64,000 bases of DNA, taken from positions 206,050 to 270,049 of the forward strand of contig JAIXWD010000016.1 of the NCBI GenBank assembly GCA_027482225.1, given 5' to 3'. The notes under the pieces were generated by a model. That model saw only the letters and a list, made by a program, of their open reading frames with translations. It did no database searches and was not told the DNA's origin. This document shows, one piece after another, positions 8,900 to 17,653 of this stretch. How positions within the stretch are numbered: position 1 is the stretch's first letter; each line of letters starts with the position of its first letter. The translations under genes and the position numbers were made by a program. This DNA is from Bacteroidota bacterium. Its GTDB lineage: Bacteria; Bacteroidota; Bacteroidia; UKL13-3.

Positions 8900-9350
8900 A
8901 TGATTTGTTTTTACTATCAATTATTATAGTTACAGGGCCGTCATTGGATAAACTAACTTTCATATCTGCGCCAAAAATACCTGTAGGAACAGGCTTTTTA
9001 ATTTCATTTTCAAGTATTTTGTGAAAAGTATGGTATTGTGTTTTGGCTAAATTGGGTTCAGATGCCATTATGTAACTTGGACGGTTTCCTTTTTTTGTAC
9101 TGGCATAAAGTGTAAATTGACTAACCAATAAGATATTGTAATCCATATCAATACAACTTAAGTTCATTATTCCTTGTTCGTCATTAAATATTCTTAGGTT
9201 TACAATTTTTTTACTCATCCATTCAAAATCGTCTATTCGATCACTTTCTTCGAAACCCGCTAAAAGTAATATGCCATTAGTTATTTGACCAGTTATATTA
9301 TCATCTACACGAACAAATGCCTCTGATACACGTTGTACAATCACTTTCAT
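8898..9350 (-). CDS. dtd: D-aminoacyl-tRNA deacylase
   Basis: Dtd hydrolyses D-amino acids, and mischarged glycine, from tRNA, a chirality proofreading step in translation. The 150-residue length is standard. The N-terminus MKVIVQRVSEAFVRVD, the SQFTLYA motif near residue 77 and the NDGPVTIIID motif near residue 137 are the family signatures; the last carries the cross-subunit Gly-Pro pair of the active site. It lies 2 bases downstream of rsgA, and rsgA in turn overlaps crcB, so crcB-rsgA-dtd form a minus-strand operon. The stop codon overlaps the terminator stem shared with gldN. Confidence 0.95.
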   Translation of the reverse strand: MKVIVQRVSEAFVRVDDNITGQITNGILLLAGFEESDRIDDFEWMSKKIVNLRIFNDEQGIMNLSCIDMDYNILLVSQFTLYASTKKGNRPSYIMASEPNLAKTQYHTFHKILENEIKKPVPTGIFGADMKVSLSNDGPVTIIIDSKNKS

Positions 9351-9352
9351 AA

Positions 9353-10279
9353 TTATTCGTAGTAATCTTTTTTGGTTAAGATGTTTATATAACTGTCATA
9401 ACGTTCGTGTCCTATATTCCCTTTTTCAACGGCTTCTTTAACTGCACATCCTGGTTCATTCAAATGTTTACAATTATTAAATCGGCATTTTGTGATGTAA
9501 GGATGCATCTCCTTAAAGTAATGAGAAATTTCACTTTCATTAAAATCAACTATACCAAATTCTTTTATACCTGGTGTATCTATAATACTTCCTCCAAAAC
9601 TAAGGTCGAACATTTCAGCAAATGTGGTGGTGTGTATTCCCTTTTGTGAAAAGTTTGAAATGTCTCCTGTTTTAAGATTTAAACCTGGCGAAATATGATT
9701 TAATAATGATGACTTTCCTACGCCAGAATGACCTGCTACTAATGTATTTTTATTTTTTAATATTGATTTTAGTTGTTCTGTGTTTTTACCAGATATTACT
9801 GAAGTCTCCATGCAAGTGTAACCAATGTTTTTATATATTGACATGGTCTCTTGAAGTATCTCTTCCAATGGTCCCTCATATAAATCTGCTTTATTAAATA
9901 TAACAATAGTTGGTATATGATAAGCTTCAGCAGTCATTATAAAGCGATCAATAAATCCTAATGATGTTTGTGGTTGTACCAAAGCCGCAACAAGTAATGC
10001 TTGATCTAAATTACTAGCTATAATGTGTGTTTGTTTTGAAAGATTACTAGATTTTCTGATGATATAATTTTTTCTGTCGAGAATTTTATTGATTACAGCT
10101 GTATTTTGTTGGTTGTTATCTTCTATTGTATATTCAACAAAATCACCAACAGCAATTGGGTTTGTATGTTTAATTCCTTCAAGTCTAAACTTCCCTTTAA
10201 TCCTACATTTTATAAAATCACCTTCCTGTGTTTTAACCAGATACCAACTTCCCGTTGATTTTACCACAACACCCCTCAT
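9353..10279 (-). CDS. rsgA: ribosome small-subunit maturation GTPase RsgA
   Basis: RsgA is a circularly permuted GTPase that checks late 30S subunit maturation. The 308-residue protein has an N-terminal OB fold (residues 1-70). The permuted GTPase motifs follow in the order G4 (FNKADL, near 118), G5, G1 (GHSGVGKSS, near 183) and G3 (DTPG, near 236). A C-terminal zinc knuckle, CRFNNCKHLNEPGCAVK, is present. The ATG overlaps the crcB stop (ATGA), indicating translational coupling. All key residues are present. Confidence 0.96.
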   Translation of the reverse strand: MRGVVVKSTGSWYLVKTQEGDFIKCRIKGKFRLEGIKHTNPIAVGDFVEYTIEDNNQQNTAVINKILDRKNYIIRKSSNLSKQTHIIASNLDQALLVAALVQPQTSLGFIDRFIMTAEAYHIPTIVIFNKADLYEGPLEEILQETMSIYKNIGYTCMETSVISGKNTEQLKSILKNKNTLVAGHSGVGKSSLLNHISPGLNLKTGDISNFSQKGIHTTTFAEMFDLSFGGSIIDTPGIKEFGIVDFNESEISHYFKEMHPYITKCRFNNCKHLNEPGCAVKEAVEKGNIGHERYDSYINILTKKDYYE

Positions 10280-10656
10280 ATCTTTACTAAAAATTGATGA
10301 ACATGGTAACCTATAAATGCTCCAATTATTCCTATTGAATTACTTAGTAACACATAACTGGCGGCCACAAGTGATTTGCCATTTTTTAATAAGTAAAAAC
10401 TTTCGAGTGAAAAACTGCTAAATGTTGTAAATCCACCTAATAATCCGATAATAACAAAATACTGGATTAGTTCATTGGTTTGAGTGTTTTGTAAAATAGA
10501 TGCTGCAATTCCAATGCAAAAGCATCCTACTACATTAATTAAGAATGTATGTATAGGAAATGCTATCGTGTTTTCAGGTTTAATTACAAGTCCTACCCCA
10601 TATCTTAATAAGGCGCCAACTGCTCCTCCTAGTGCTATATAAGCTATTATTTTCAC
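10276..10656 (-). CDS. crcB: fluoride channel CrcB/Fluc
   Basis: CrcB/Fluc proteins are small dual-topology fluoride channels that work as dimers in the cytoplasmic membrane. The 126-residue product, from a GTG at 10656, has four transmembrane helices and the motifs GGAVGALLRYG, NVVGCF and GLLGGFTTFSSFS, where the Gly-Thr-Thr-x-Ser-x-Ser stretch lines the pore. The frame stays open to 10815, but the extra 53 residues read through the adk promoter region, do not look like CrcB and would overlap adk, so I prefer the GTG. The 148-bp gap to the divergent adk gene contains no sequence that I recognise as a fluoride riboswitch. Confidence 0.88.
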   Translation of the reverse strand: MKIIAYIALGGAVGALLRYGVGLVIKPENTIAFPIHTFLINVVGCFCIGIAASILQNTQTNELIQYFVIIGLLGGFTTFSSFSLESFYLLKNGKSLVAASYVLLSNSIGIIGAFIGYHVHQFLVKI

Positions 10657-10804
10657 GCAGTAAAGATAGTATATTTTGCGATTGCACAATTGGCATATCC
10701 TGTTTGATGAATATATATATAAAATAACAAAAAGGAGGACGTGAAGTACCATTTGACAATAAAAACGTGTAAATTGCGCATCCTTAAAATTAATACTTAC
10801 ATCA

Positions 10805-11383
10805 ATGTTAAACATTGTACTATTTGGCCCTCCGGGTGCTGGAAAAGGAACTCAATCCGTTAAACTTATCGAAAAATTCGATTTGGTTCACCTATCTACA
10901 GGTGATATTTTTAGAGCAAATATTAAAGGAGGTACTGAGTTAGGTATCTTAGCAAAAAGTTATATAGATAAGGGGCAATTAGTACCTGATGAGGTGACCA
11001 TTGGTATGCTTGCTAGTGAGGTAAATGCTAATCCTAGCGCTAAAGGGTTTATTTTTGATGGGTTCCCACGTACACAAGCACAAGCATTGGCATTAGACAA
11101 TTTATTAAAAGAAAAGGATGCCGCAATTACCATGATGCTTGCATTAGAAGTTGAAGAGGAAGAATTACGCAAGCGATTGCTACTTCGAGGTGAGGAGAGT
11201 GGCCGTGTTGATGATCAAAATCCTGAAGTGATACAAAACCGCATTAACGTGTATAATGCAGAAACAATGCCTGTTAAAGATTATTATATGGCTCAAAATA
11301 AATACAAAGGCATTAATGGAATTGGCCAAGTTGAGGTTATTTTTAACCAATTATGTCAAGCCATTGAGGGTGCTGCTAACTAA
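10805..11383 (+). CDS. adk: adenylate kinase
   Basis: Adenylate kinase interconverts ATP + AMP and 2 ADP. The 192-residue protein is the short-LID form: P-loop GPPGAGKGTQ at residues 8-17, STGDIFR and GFPRTQAQA for AMP binding, and RVDDQNPEVIQNR in place of the long zinc-binding LID. It is followed after 21 bases by obgE, and the two are probably co-transcribed. The divergent crcB gene starts 148 bases upstream. The start ATG at 10805 leaves the normal N-terminus (MLNIVLFG). Confidence 0.96.
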   Translation: MLNIVLFGPPGAGKGTQSVKLIEKFDLVHLSTGDIFRANIKGGTELGILAKSYIDKGQLVPDEVTIGMLASEVNANPSAKGFIFDGFPRTQAQALALDNLLKEKDAAITMMLALEVEEEELRKRLLLRGEESGRVDDQNPEVIQNRINVYNAETMPVKDYYMAQNKYKGINGIGQVEVIFNQLCQAIEGAAN

Positions 11384-11404
11384 TATTAAGGATTACCAAA
11401 ATAA

Positions 11405-12397
11405 ATGGCCGAATCTAATTTTGTTGATTATGTGAAAATTTGTTGTCGCTCTGGTAAAGGTGGGGATGGCTGTATGCATTTATTGCGCGATAAGAAAACG
11501 GCAATGGGTGGACCTGATGGTGGAGATGGTGGCAGAGGTGGGGATATTATTGTTAGAGGAAATGCACAAATGTGGACGTTACTGCATTTGAAATACCGCA
11601 AGCATGTTATAGCAGAACCAGGAGGAAATGGAAGAGATTCGAACTGCCATGGTAAAGATGGTAAAGATGATTATTTAGATGTTCCACTTGGTACGGTAGC
11701 TAAAGATGCTGAAACGGGGGAGTTTTTATTCGAAATTACTCGTGATGGACAAGAAGAGATTTTGTTAAAAGGCGGAAGAGGTGGTTTAGGGAATGCGAAT
11801 TTTAAGAGCAGCACCAATCAAACACCGCGTTATGCAATTCCTGGTAGAGAAGGTAAAGAAGAATGGAAAATATTAGAGCTAAAGGTACTTGCTGATATTG
11901 GATTGGTTGGTTTTCCCAATGCAGGAAAATCTACTTTATTAAGTGTAATAACAGCTGCAAAACCTGAAATAGCAGACTATCCATTTACCACCATTGTGCC
12001 TAATTTAGGTATTGTTGAATACAGAGATTATAAAAGTTTTGTTGTTGCTGATATACCTGGAATTATAGAAGGTGCGCATGAGGGGAAGGGTCTTGGACTA
12101 AGATTCTTGCGTCATATTGAACGTAATGCCACATTATTATTTATGATTCCTGCGGATAGTAAAGACATCAAGGCCGAGTATAAAGTGTTGTTGAATGAAT
12201 TGAAAAAATTCAATAAAGAGTTGCTGGATAAAAAAAGACTATTGGCCATCACTAAATCTGATTTATTGGATAAGGAATTGATGGCTGAAATGAAAAAAGA
12301 ATTACCTAAAGTGCCGCACATTTTTATCAGTTCGGCAACTAATTTCAACATCATACAGCTTAAAGATAAGTTGTGGTCTATGATCAACGAGGATTAA
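11405..12397 (+). CDS. obgE: Obg family ribosome-associated GTPase
   Basis: Obg/CgtA is an essential GTPase involved in 50S subunit assembly and stress signalling. The 330-residue protein has the glycine-rich Obg fold (residues 1-158, with repeated GGDGGRGGD-like turns). A G domain follows, with G1 [10 protein letters not shown] near 168, DIPGIIEGA and the guanine-specificity motif TKSDLLD near 284. The variable C-terminal OCT domain is absent, which is common in this phylum. It lies 21 bases after adk. No terminator is visible in the 120-bp AT-rich gap to the convergent phosphoesterase. Confidence 0.96.
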   Translation: MAESNFVDYVKICCRSGKGGDGCMHLLRDKKTAMGGPDGGDGGRGGDIIVRGNAQMWTLLHLKYRKHVIAEPGGNGRDSNCHGKDGKDDYLDVPLGTVAKDAETGEFLFEITRDGQEEILLKGGRGGLGNANFKSSTNQTPRYAIPGREGKEEWKILELKVLADIGLVGFPNAGKSTLLSVITAAKPEIADYPFTTIVPNLGIVEYRDYKSFVVADIPGIIEGAHEGKGLGLRFLRHIERNATLLFMIPADSKDIKAEYKVLLNELKKFNKELLDKKRLLAITKSDLLDKELMAEMKKELPKVPHIFISSATNFNIIQLKDKLWSMINED

Positions 12398-12517
12398 AAC
12401 GAATGAGAATTGCTTTAGAATAATATCAATCCACTTAGTAATTCTTAGTTCTACTTTCTCGTATATTTTGTCATTTAAAACAATAAATTAGTTAAACCTA
12501 TTTTATAAAAGGTGGTT

Positions 12518-13816
12518 TTAAGAAAGCTTACCAAACTTCTTTAATTCGAATAGGGTAATTTCTGGCATAATACCTACACGCCCTGGATAGCCTAAGAAAC
12601 CAAATCCCCTATTAACATATAACCTACTTCCGTTCACTTCATATAAGCCTGCCCAATGTGGGTAAATATATTGTGATGGACTCCATCTGATTTTACCGAA
12701 TTCGAAACCAAATTGCATTCCGTGGGTATGGCCACTAAAGGTTACATCAATATCTGGATGTTTAATACTTACAATATCATCGAAATGACTTGGGTCGTGA
12801 GAAAGTAATAACTTAACAGGCACATCGGGCATGTTTTTAATGGCTTGATCTATATCTCCAAACTTTTGGAAACGACCTTTATTTCCCCAGTTTTCAACCC
12901 CTATTAAACCTATACGTTGCCCGCCTTTATCTATAGTTAGGTGTTCGTTACGCATTAGGTGCCATCCCATGTCAAAGTGTAATTTCGCTAAGTCGTCTAA
13001 GTTTTTTTGTTTTGCGGCCTTTGTTTCCCAACTAATATAATCACCATAATCGTGATTGCCATAGATACTGAAAATACCCATTGGCGCTTTTAACTCGCTA
13101 AACATGTTAGCATAATTATATGCTTCTTTTGTTTCGTTATTAACCAAATCGCCCGTAAAAAATATCACATCAGGTTTTTCAGCCATCATCATATCCATTC
13201 CTTTTTTTACAGCATCTTGATCTAGTAAACTGCCTGTGTGAATATCGCTTAATTGCGCAATTTTTAAGCCCTCGAATGCAGGTGGTAAGTTTTTTAGGTA
13301 CAAGGGCACGTGATGAATTCGATAGTCATAGCCGCCTTTAAATACACCTTTGGTAAGTAAAATTAATGGAGCGGCTGCTGTAAGAGTTCCTGCTTGTGCA
13401 AGAAACTGACTACGAGATATTTTTTTAGAGACTGAAACTGTTTCTGAAGCAGTATCATCATTATCATTAGGACTTTGGTTGAAATTACTTGTCTTTTTTA
13501 TCCATAGAAATGCACGTCTTAAATCATCAACCAAAACAAAAAGCAGGAGCGTGAATTTACTCAAGTATATGATAAATATACTCGCGGCAATGTATACTCG
13601 GTACTTGCCATTTGTTTCCAATTCAATAAATAAATAACCTATGGTAAATAAGGTAATTAGAATAATGGGTATACCCCACCAAATTATCCTACCCCAATAG
13701 GTTACCTGCTTTCCTTTTTTTTCTAAAATATGTTTTACACCATGCCATGCGTATATATCAATAAACAACATAAATGCTATTGTGATAAGCGCGATTTTAA
13801 TTTTATATTCCTGCAT
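12518..13816 (-). CDS. membrane-anchored calcineurin-like metallophosphoesterase
   Basis: The 432-residue protein has three or four N-terminal transmembrane helices (to about residue 110) and a linker. A hydrophobic segment after KKISRSQFLAQAG resembles a signal or anchor. A calcineurin-like phosphoesterase domain follows from about residue 185, with a complete set of metal motifs: LSDIHTG, FTGDLVN, YGNHDYG, SHDP and SGHTHGMQFG. This resembles the YkuE/YaeI group, some of which hydrolyse UDP-2,3-diacylglucosamine or other phosphodiesters; the substrate here is unknown. The gene is divergent from ispE, with 46 bases between the starts. Confidence 0.85.
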   Translation of the reverse strand: MQEYKIKIALITIAFMLFIDIYAWHGVKHILEKKGKQVTYWGRIIWWGIPIILITLFTIGYLFIELETNGKYRVYIAASIFIIYLSKFTLLLFVLVDDLRRAFLWIKKTSNFNQSPNDNDDTASETVSVSKKISRSQFLAQAGTLTAAAPLILLTKGVFKGGYDYRIHHVPLYLKNLPPAFEGLKIAQLSDIHTGSLLDQDAVKKGMDMMMAEKPDVIFFTGDLVNNETKEAYNYANMFSELKAPMGIFSIYGNHDYGDYISWETKAAKQKNLDDLAKLHFDMGWHLMRNEHLTIDKGGQRIGLIGVENWGNKGRFQKFGDIDQAIKNMPDVPVKLLLSHDPSHFDDIVSIKHPDIDVTFSGHTHGMQFGFEFGKIRWSPSQYIYPHWAGLYEVNGSRLYVNRGFGFLGYPGRVGIMPEITLFELKKFGKLS

Positions 13817-13862
13817 TATTTATGTGTTAATTTGCAATTGTACAAAGGTAAATAATAAAGCA

Positions 13863-14696
13863 ATGATTAGTTATCCGAATGCTAAAATCAATTTAGGATT
13901 ACACGTTATTAATAAACGTGATGACGGTTTTCATAATATTGAAACAGTTTTTTATCCAATTAATTTTAGTGATATGCTAGAATGTATAGAGAACAAGGCT
14001 TATGCCAAAAACAATAAATGTGTTTTTGTACAACATGGATTACATATTAGTGGCAACATTGACACTAATTTGGTTTTACGTGCTTATAAGCTGTTGGATA
14101 AAGAATTTGATTTGCCTCCTGTGTTGGTTCACTTAAACAAGTTGCTACCCATGGGTGCTGGTTTAGGTGGAGGCAGCAGTGATGCAGCTTATATGTTAAA
14201 AATGTTGAATAAACTTTTTGATCTTAATCTCGATACAACATCCTTAGAAAGTAGAGCAGCCGTGTTAGGAAGTGATTGTTCATTTTTTATTCAAAATAAG
14301 CCAGCATATTTATTTGGAAAAGGTCACGAGTTGGAGCCTTTTGATTTATCGTTAACTGGTAAATATTTGGTTTTAGTGAACACCGGAGCGCACAGCAATA
14401 CAGCCATCGCATACAAATATGCTAAGCGAAGAGAAGTTTTTAATGAAGAACAATCTTTAAAAAAGGTAATCAAATTACCAATAGAATCTTGGAAAGAAAA
14501 TTTGGTAAATGATTTTGAACTTTCGGTTTTTGAGAGCATTCCTGAGCTTAAAGAAGTTAAGAGTTGGTTGTACAAACAAGGTGCTACATACGCAGCTATG
14601 AGTGGGAGTGGGGCTTCTATGCTTGGTTTATTCGATGAGGTACCCAAGCTAGAAGGCAAGTGGAGTAAATATGTTGTTTATAAAGATTGGTTATAA
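13863..14696 (+). CDS. ispE: 4-diphosphocytidyl-2-C-methyl-D-erythritol kinase
   Basis: IspE is the GHMP kinase of the MEP isoprenoid pathway and phosphorylates CDP-methylerythritol on the 2-hydroxyl. The 277-residue protein from the ATG at 13863 starts with SYPNAKINLGLHV, as the family does; an open extension to 13782 runs back into the divergent gene and is not used. The ATP-binding motif PMGAGLGGGSSDAA is near residue 100 and the C-terminal GHMP motif AAMSGSGASMLGLF near 245. A perfect palindromic hairpin follows the stop. Confidence 0.95.
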   Translation: MISYPNAKINLGLHVINKRDDGFHNIETVFYPINFSDMLECIENKAYAKNNKCVFVQHGLHISGNIDTNLVLRAYKLLDKEFDLPPVLVHLNKLLPMGAGLGGGSSDAAYMLKMLNKLFDLNLDTTSLESRAAVLGSDCSFFIQNKPAYLFGKGHELEPFDLSLTGKYLVLVNTGAHSNTAIAYKYAKRREVFNEEQSLKKVIKLPIESWKENLVNDFELSVFESIPELKEVKSWLYKQGATYAAMSGSGASMLGLFDEVPKLEGKWSKYVVYKDWL

Positions 14697-14703
14697 TAAA
14701 ATA

Positions 14704-14733
14704 AAAGGGCCGATTGCATGCAATCGACCCTTT
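14704..14733. terminator. hairpin terminator between ispE and a T9SS cargo gene
   Basis: A 6-bp outer stem, one C/A mismatch and a 16-base perfect palindrome form a long hairpin at 14704-14733. The T-tract on either side is modest. It lies between two convergent genes and probably serves both. Confidence 0.65.
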
Positions 14734-14752
14734 GTTATAAAAAGAAATAAAT

Positions 14753-15862
14753 TTATCGGCTAACGTTGAATTTTACAGTGGCTTGACCATCACTGCCAAT
14801 TATATTAACTAAGTATAATCCACTGTTCAAATTGTCAGTTGGTAAGGTAATCTTGGTTTGATTGTTTCCTACAACTTTAAAGCTATTTAGCGTTTTTCCG
14901 GTAATATCGCTAATTACAACCGAGTAGGTTTGATTGGCTGATAGGTTTGCCTCAATATTTAATATATCATTTGACGGGTTTGGATATGTAATAGTATTAA
15001 AATTGTTTGCAATTCGGTTGTATAAACCTGTTGATGTAGGACGAGGAACCTGATACCTGAATTCAACTTGTGTATTTGGTGTATCAGTAAGCATGGTTGC
15101 TTCAGCAAGAAAATACTTGCTATTTTCACTTAGCCATATATAGCTTACATCAAGTTGATTGCTTGGGAATTCGAATGGTAAATCTCCTAATGGTATTTCT
15201 ATCCAAATCATTCTTGATGGATTTAAAGGATTTGGTCGCCCACCTTCGAACTTAAAGTCGGTTATCGAGCTTTGCTTTAGTCTTAAAGAGCCATATTCAC
15301 CTGTTGGTGTTTTAAGTGTTCCCCATCCATCGCACAACACGTCTAACTTTATGATAAGTGTGATTCTTACCGAATCAAACAAAGGTACTTGCAATAATGA
15401 AGCAGGTAAAACAAAGCTTGATTCTATGGTATCTCTTGTTCTTGTTTGGTAGCTTAGCGGAAATGAGATGCTATTCAAGCCCAAGAATGCATCGCCATTT
15501 CCGAAAGGAACTGGATTGGGCAAAATCGTTTTAACGCCATTGCTAGTTACATTCATAAAAATAACCTCATCAAGATTTTCGTCTTCAACCAAAACATGGG
15601 TAATGTTTGCAGGAGCGGGAACAGGAGAATTTGCTGGAGATAGGAATATTGATTCCGAAATGCGTTGCTTGCCTGTAGCTGAGAAGTCCCAAACTTTATT
15701 TGCACCGTTGTTTGTCGCTAGGTTGCTATTAGTCTTGGTGGTGGTATCAACCCCGTAAAAAATAGTATCACCTGGTTGTGCAAAGTTTGTACTAGTAAGT
15801 GTAATTTGGGCTTGCGATATGCATGCAGTTAATACAGAAATAGCTAAAAGAAACTTTTTCAT
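14753..15862 (-). CDS. secreted protein with T9SS type A sorting domain
   Basis: A 369-residue exported protein of unknown function. It has a signal peptide (cleavage after ISQAQ, about residue 19) and a central beta-rich region without a domain I recognise, apart from a VWDFSATGKQ stretch near residue 58 of a kind I often see in secreted Bacteroidota proteins. The C-terminal domain, about 75 residues, begins at YPNPSNDILNIE and ends in GLYLVNIIGSDGQATVKFNV, the canonical T9SS type A sorting pattern. It would be exported by the machinery encoded at 3087-8853 and anchored or released at the surface. No neighbour suggests a specific task. Confidence 0.85.
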   Translation of the reverse strand: MKKFLLAISVLTACISQAQITLTSTNFAQPGDTIFYGVDTTTKTNSNLATNNGANKVWDFSATGKQRISESIFLSPANSPVPAPANITHVLVEDENLDEVIFMNVTSNGVKTILPNPVPFGNGDAFLGLNSISFPLSYQTRTRDTIESSFVLPASLLQVPLFDSVRITLIIKLDVLCDGWGTLKTPTGEYGSLRLKQSSITDFKFEGGRPNPLNPSRMIWIEIPLGDLPFEFPSNQLDVSYIWLSENSKYFLAEATMLTDTPNTQVEFRYQVPRPTSTGLYNRIANNFNTITYPNPSNDILNIEANLSANQTYSVVISDITGKTLNSFKVVGNNQTKITLPTDNLNSGLYLVNIIGSDGQATVKFNVSR

Positions 15863-15970
15863 TTTATTTAAATTTTGGGTTTTACTGTTAATCTCACAAA
15901 CAAATATAGCTTTTTATATTTTAAGTGAAATGTGTATTGTTGAAATTTTATGGCAATAAAAAGTGCTATG

Positions 15971-16618
15971 CTAGTTGTTAGGTTTTAATTTATGTTTTAT
16001 AAATTCTACTAAAATAGGAAGCAATGAAACACCAATAATACCAAACACAACTAGTTCAAAATTTTTCTTCACCCATTCAATGTTACCGAACATATAGCCT
16101 GCCATGGTTAACATGGTAACCCAAACAATTGCACCTGCGATACAGTAGGTAATGTATTTGCTGTAAGTCATACTGCCTACTCCAGCAACAAACGGAGCAA
16201 AGGTTCTTACAATAGGAACAAAACGTGCGATAATAATAGTTCTTGCACCATGTTTCTCGTAGAAAGAATGGGTTTTATCTAAGTAATCTTTACGTATGGT
16301 AAAAAGTCCAAAAAGTTTTGCTCCTTCTCCTTTTTTAGCTAGGTATCGGCCAATAAAATAGTTGGTATTATCTCCGGCTAAAGCAGCAGCAATAAGTAGT
16401 ATAATAATTAGAAATACGTTTAGGTTATTAACTTCATTGGCAGCTAATGCACCTGCAGCGAAAAGCAAAGAGTCGCCAGGTAAAAAGGGGGTTACAACCA
16501 AACCAGTTTCGGCAAAAACAATTAAAAATAATAAAGCGTAAACCAATGCTCCATATGCCTGAACAAAATCTTGTAAGTGTTGGTTAATGTGTAATACAAA
16601 ATCAATAATTTCTTTCAT
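15971..16618 (-). CDS. DedA family membrane protein
   Basis: DedA (VTT/SNARE-associated) proteins are inner-membrane proteins, several of which recycle undecaprenyl phosphate or other lipids across the membrane. From the ATG at 16618 the product is 215 residues. It has several hydrophobic helices and the family motifs FAETGLVVTPFLPGDSLLFAAG (first re-entrant region), GDNTNYFIGRYLAKK, ARFVPIVRTFAPFVAGVG with the conserved Arg-Phe-x-Pro-x-x-Arg, and a final helix before the basic C-terminus. An upstream in-frame ATG at 16648 adds ten unlikely residues. It is divergent from the tiny lipoprotein and glycosyltransferase genes. Confidence 0.9.
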   Translation of the reverse strand: MKEIIDFVLHINQHLQDFVQAYGALVYALLFLIVFAETGLVVTPFLPGDSLLFAAGALAANEVNNLNVFLIIILLIAAALAGDNTNYFIGRYLAKKGEGAKLFGLFTIRKDYLDKTHSFYEKHGARTIIIARFVPIVRTFAPFVAGVGSMTYSKYITYCIAGAIVWVTMLTMAGYMFGNIEWVKKNFELVVFGIIGVSLLPILVEFIKHKLKPNN

Positions 16619-16665
16619 AATTTTATAAGTTGCTGCAATGTTAAGCATAATTACTAATTTTGCTT

Positions 16666-16782
16666 GTGCTTAAAAAATTAATAACATATACCATATTGGC
16701 TGCGTTAGCTCTAAGTATAGTTAGTATACAAGCTTGCAAAACCTCTAAGTCTCGTAAAAAAGGTTGTAACTGTCAGTTTTAA
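16666..16782 (+). CDS. 38-residue predicted lipoprotein with Cys-rich basic tail
   Basis: This is a very short gene read from a GTG at 16666. The product starts LKKLITYTILAALALSIVS, a hydrophobic signal, followed by a lipobox-like IQAC with Cys at residue 23. It ends in the basic tail KTSKSRKKGCNCQF. The stop TAA abuts the ATG of the glycosyltransferase gene with no gap, as expected for coupled genes. From memory, tiny lipoproteins with a basic stretch and a terminal G-C-x-C motif recur in Bacteroidota, but I know of no function. A TAATTTTG element at 16655-16662 looks like a -7 box but would place the transcript start inside the GTG, so either the promoter or the start needs checking. Confidence 0.6.
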   Translation: MLKKLITYTILAALALSIVSIQACKTSKSRKKGCNCQF

Positions 16783-17595
16783 ATGAATACCCCATTAATT
16801 AGTTTAATAACGGTATGTTACAATGCCGAAAGGTTGATAAAAGACACACTCGATAGTGCCATCAACCAAACTTATAAAAACATCGAGTTAGTTATTATTG
16901 ATGGAGGCAGTAAAGACAACACCGTTGCTGAGGTTAAAAAGTTTGAATCTTACATTGGTACTTTAATTAGTGAGCCCGATAAAGGAATTTATGATGCCAT
17001 GAACAAAGGCATTAAAGCTGCAAAAGGCGAGTGGTTTTACTTTTTAAATGCGGGTGATTCGTTTTATAACAAAACGGTTTTGGAAGATGTATTTACAAAT
17101 CGAAATTTAACACGAGTAGATTTTATATACGCCAAAATGCAGACGGTAAATGAACCAACGGGTATTAATTACATTGGTGGGCATGAGGTTTCGTTCAAAG
17201 ATTTTTATTTTAAGTATCCCATTTGTCATCAAACCACGTTTACACGCAAATCGGTGTTTGAATACATGACTTATTTAGATGCAAGTCTTAAAATTATGGC
17301 TGATAACAAGTGGCAAATGACTTTTTTTAAACAACATGAAAACAAAGCTTTGTTTATTGATAAGATAGTGGCTTTTTACGATATACAAGGGGCATCATAC
17401 CATAAAAGAATGAAAGGATATCGCGAGTTTTTGGGGTATATTGGTAAGTTATTACCCTTTCATATTTATTTGGCCAATGTGCTTATGTACCCAATGATTT
17501 GGGCCAAGGTTAAGTTTATTCGAACATTTCAGCAAACAGCTTGGTTTAAAGCCTACCGTAACCTTAAGTTTAAGAACAAAAAGGCTAATGTTTAA
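16783..17595 (+). CDS. glycosyltransferase family 2
   Basis: A 270-residue GT-A fold enzyme that should transfer a sugar from a nucleotide-sugar to an envelope polysaccharide or lipid acceptor. Visible family features are SLITVCYNAERLIKDTLDS at the start, IDGGSKDNT near residue 45, the DKGIYDAMNKGI block near 70 and FLNAGD near 90 (metal-binding D). The C-terminal part has two weakly hydrophobic stretches (residues 215-245), suggesting membrane association. It resembles the WcaA-like colanic-acid type group. It sits alone apart from the abutting tiny lipoprotein gene; no polysaccharide cluster is present, so donor and acceptor are unknown. Confidence 0.88.
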   Translation: MNTPLISLITVCYNAERLIKDTLDSAINQTYKNIELVIIDGGSKDNTVAEVKKFESYIGTLISEPDKGIYDAMNKGIKAAKGEWFYFLNAGDSFYNKTVLEDVFTNRNLTRVDFIYAKMQTVNEPTGINYIGGHEVSFKDFYFKYPICHQTTFTRKSVFEYMTYLDASLKIMADNKWQMTFFKQHENKALFIDKIVAFYDIQGASYHKRMKGYREFLGYIGKLLPFHIYLANVLMYPMIWAKVKFIRTFQQTAWFKAYRNLKFKNKKANV

Positions 17596-17653
17596 AAAAT
17601 GTTATATAGTTAAACGCCCAACATTTATATTGCGCACGCTTAATTCTTAACGC

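Noticed and set aside
10657-10804. A fluoride riboswitch upstream of crcB
   Set aside because: The minus-strand leader has none of the conserved pseudoknot segments that I would expect from the crcB motif; it is plain AT-rich sequence.
10722-10804. An upstream peptide after the AGGAGG at about 10733
   Set aside because: The GTG that follows opens a frame that runs out of frame into adk; no coding signal and no conserved feature. Purine-rich stretches occur by chance in AT-rich gaps.
10657-10815. N-terminal extension of crcB to an ATG at 10815
   Set aside because: The extra 53 residues do not resemble CrcB, run through the adk promoter region and overlap the adk start. The GTG at 10656 gives the family N-terminus.
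16655-16662. TAATTTTG as the promoter of the small lipoprotein and glycosyltransferase genes
   Set aside because: The transcript would start at or after the GTG codon; the possible -33 TTG is 22 bases away. Not firm enough to list as a promoter.
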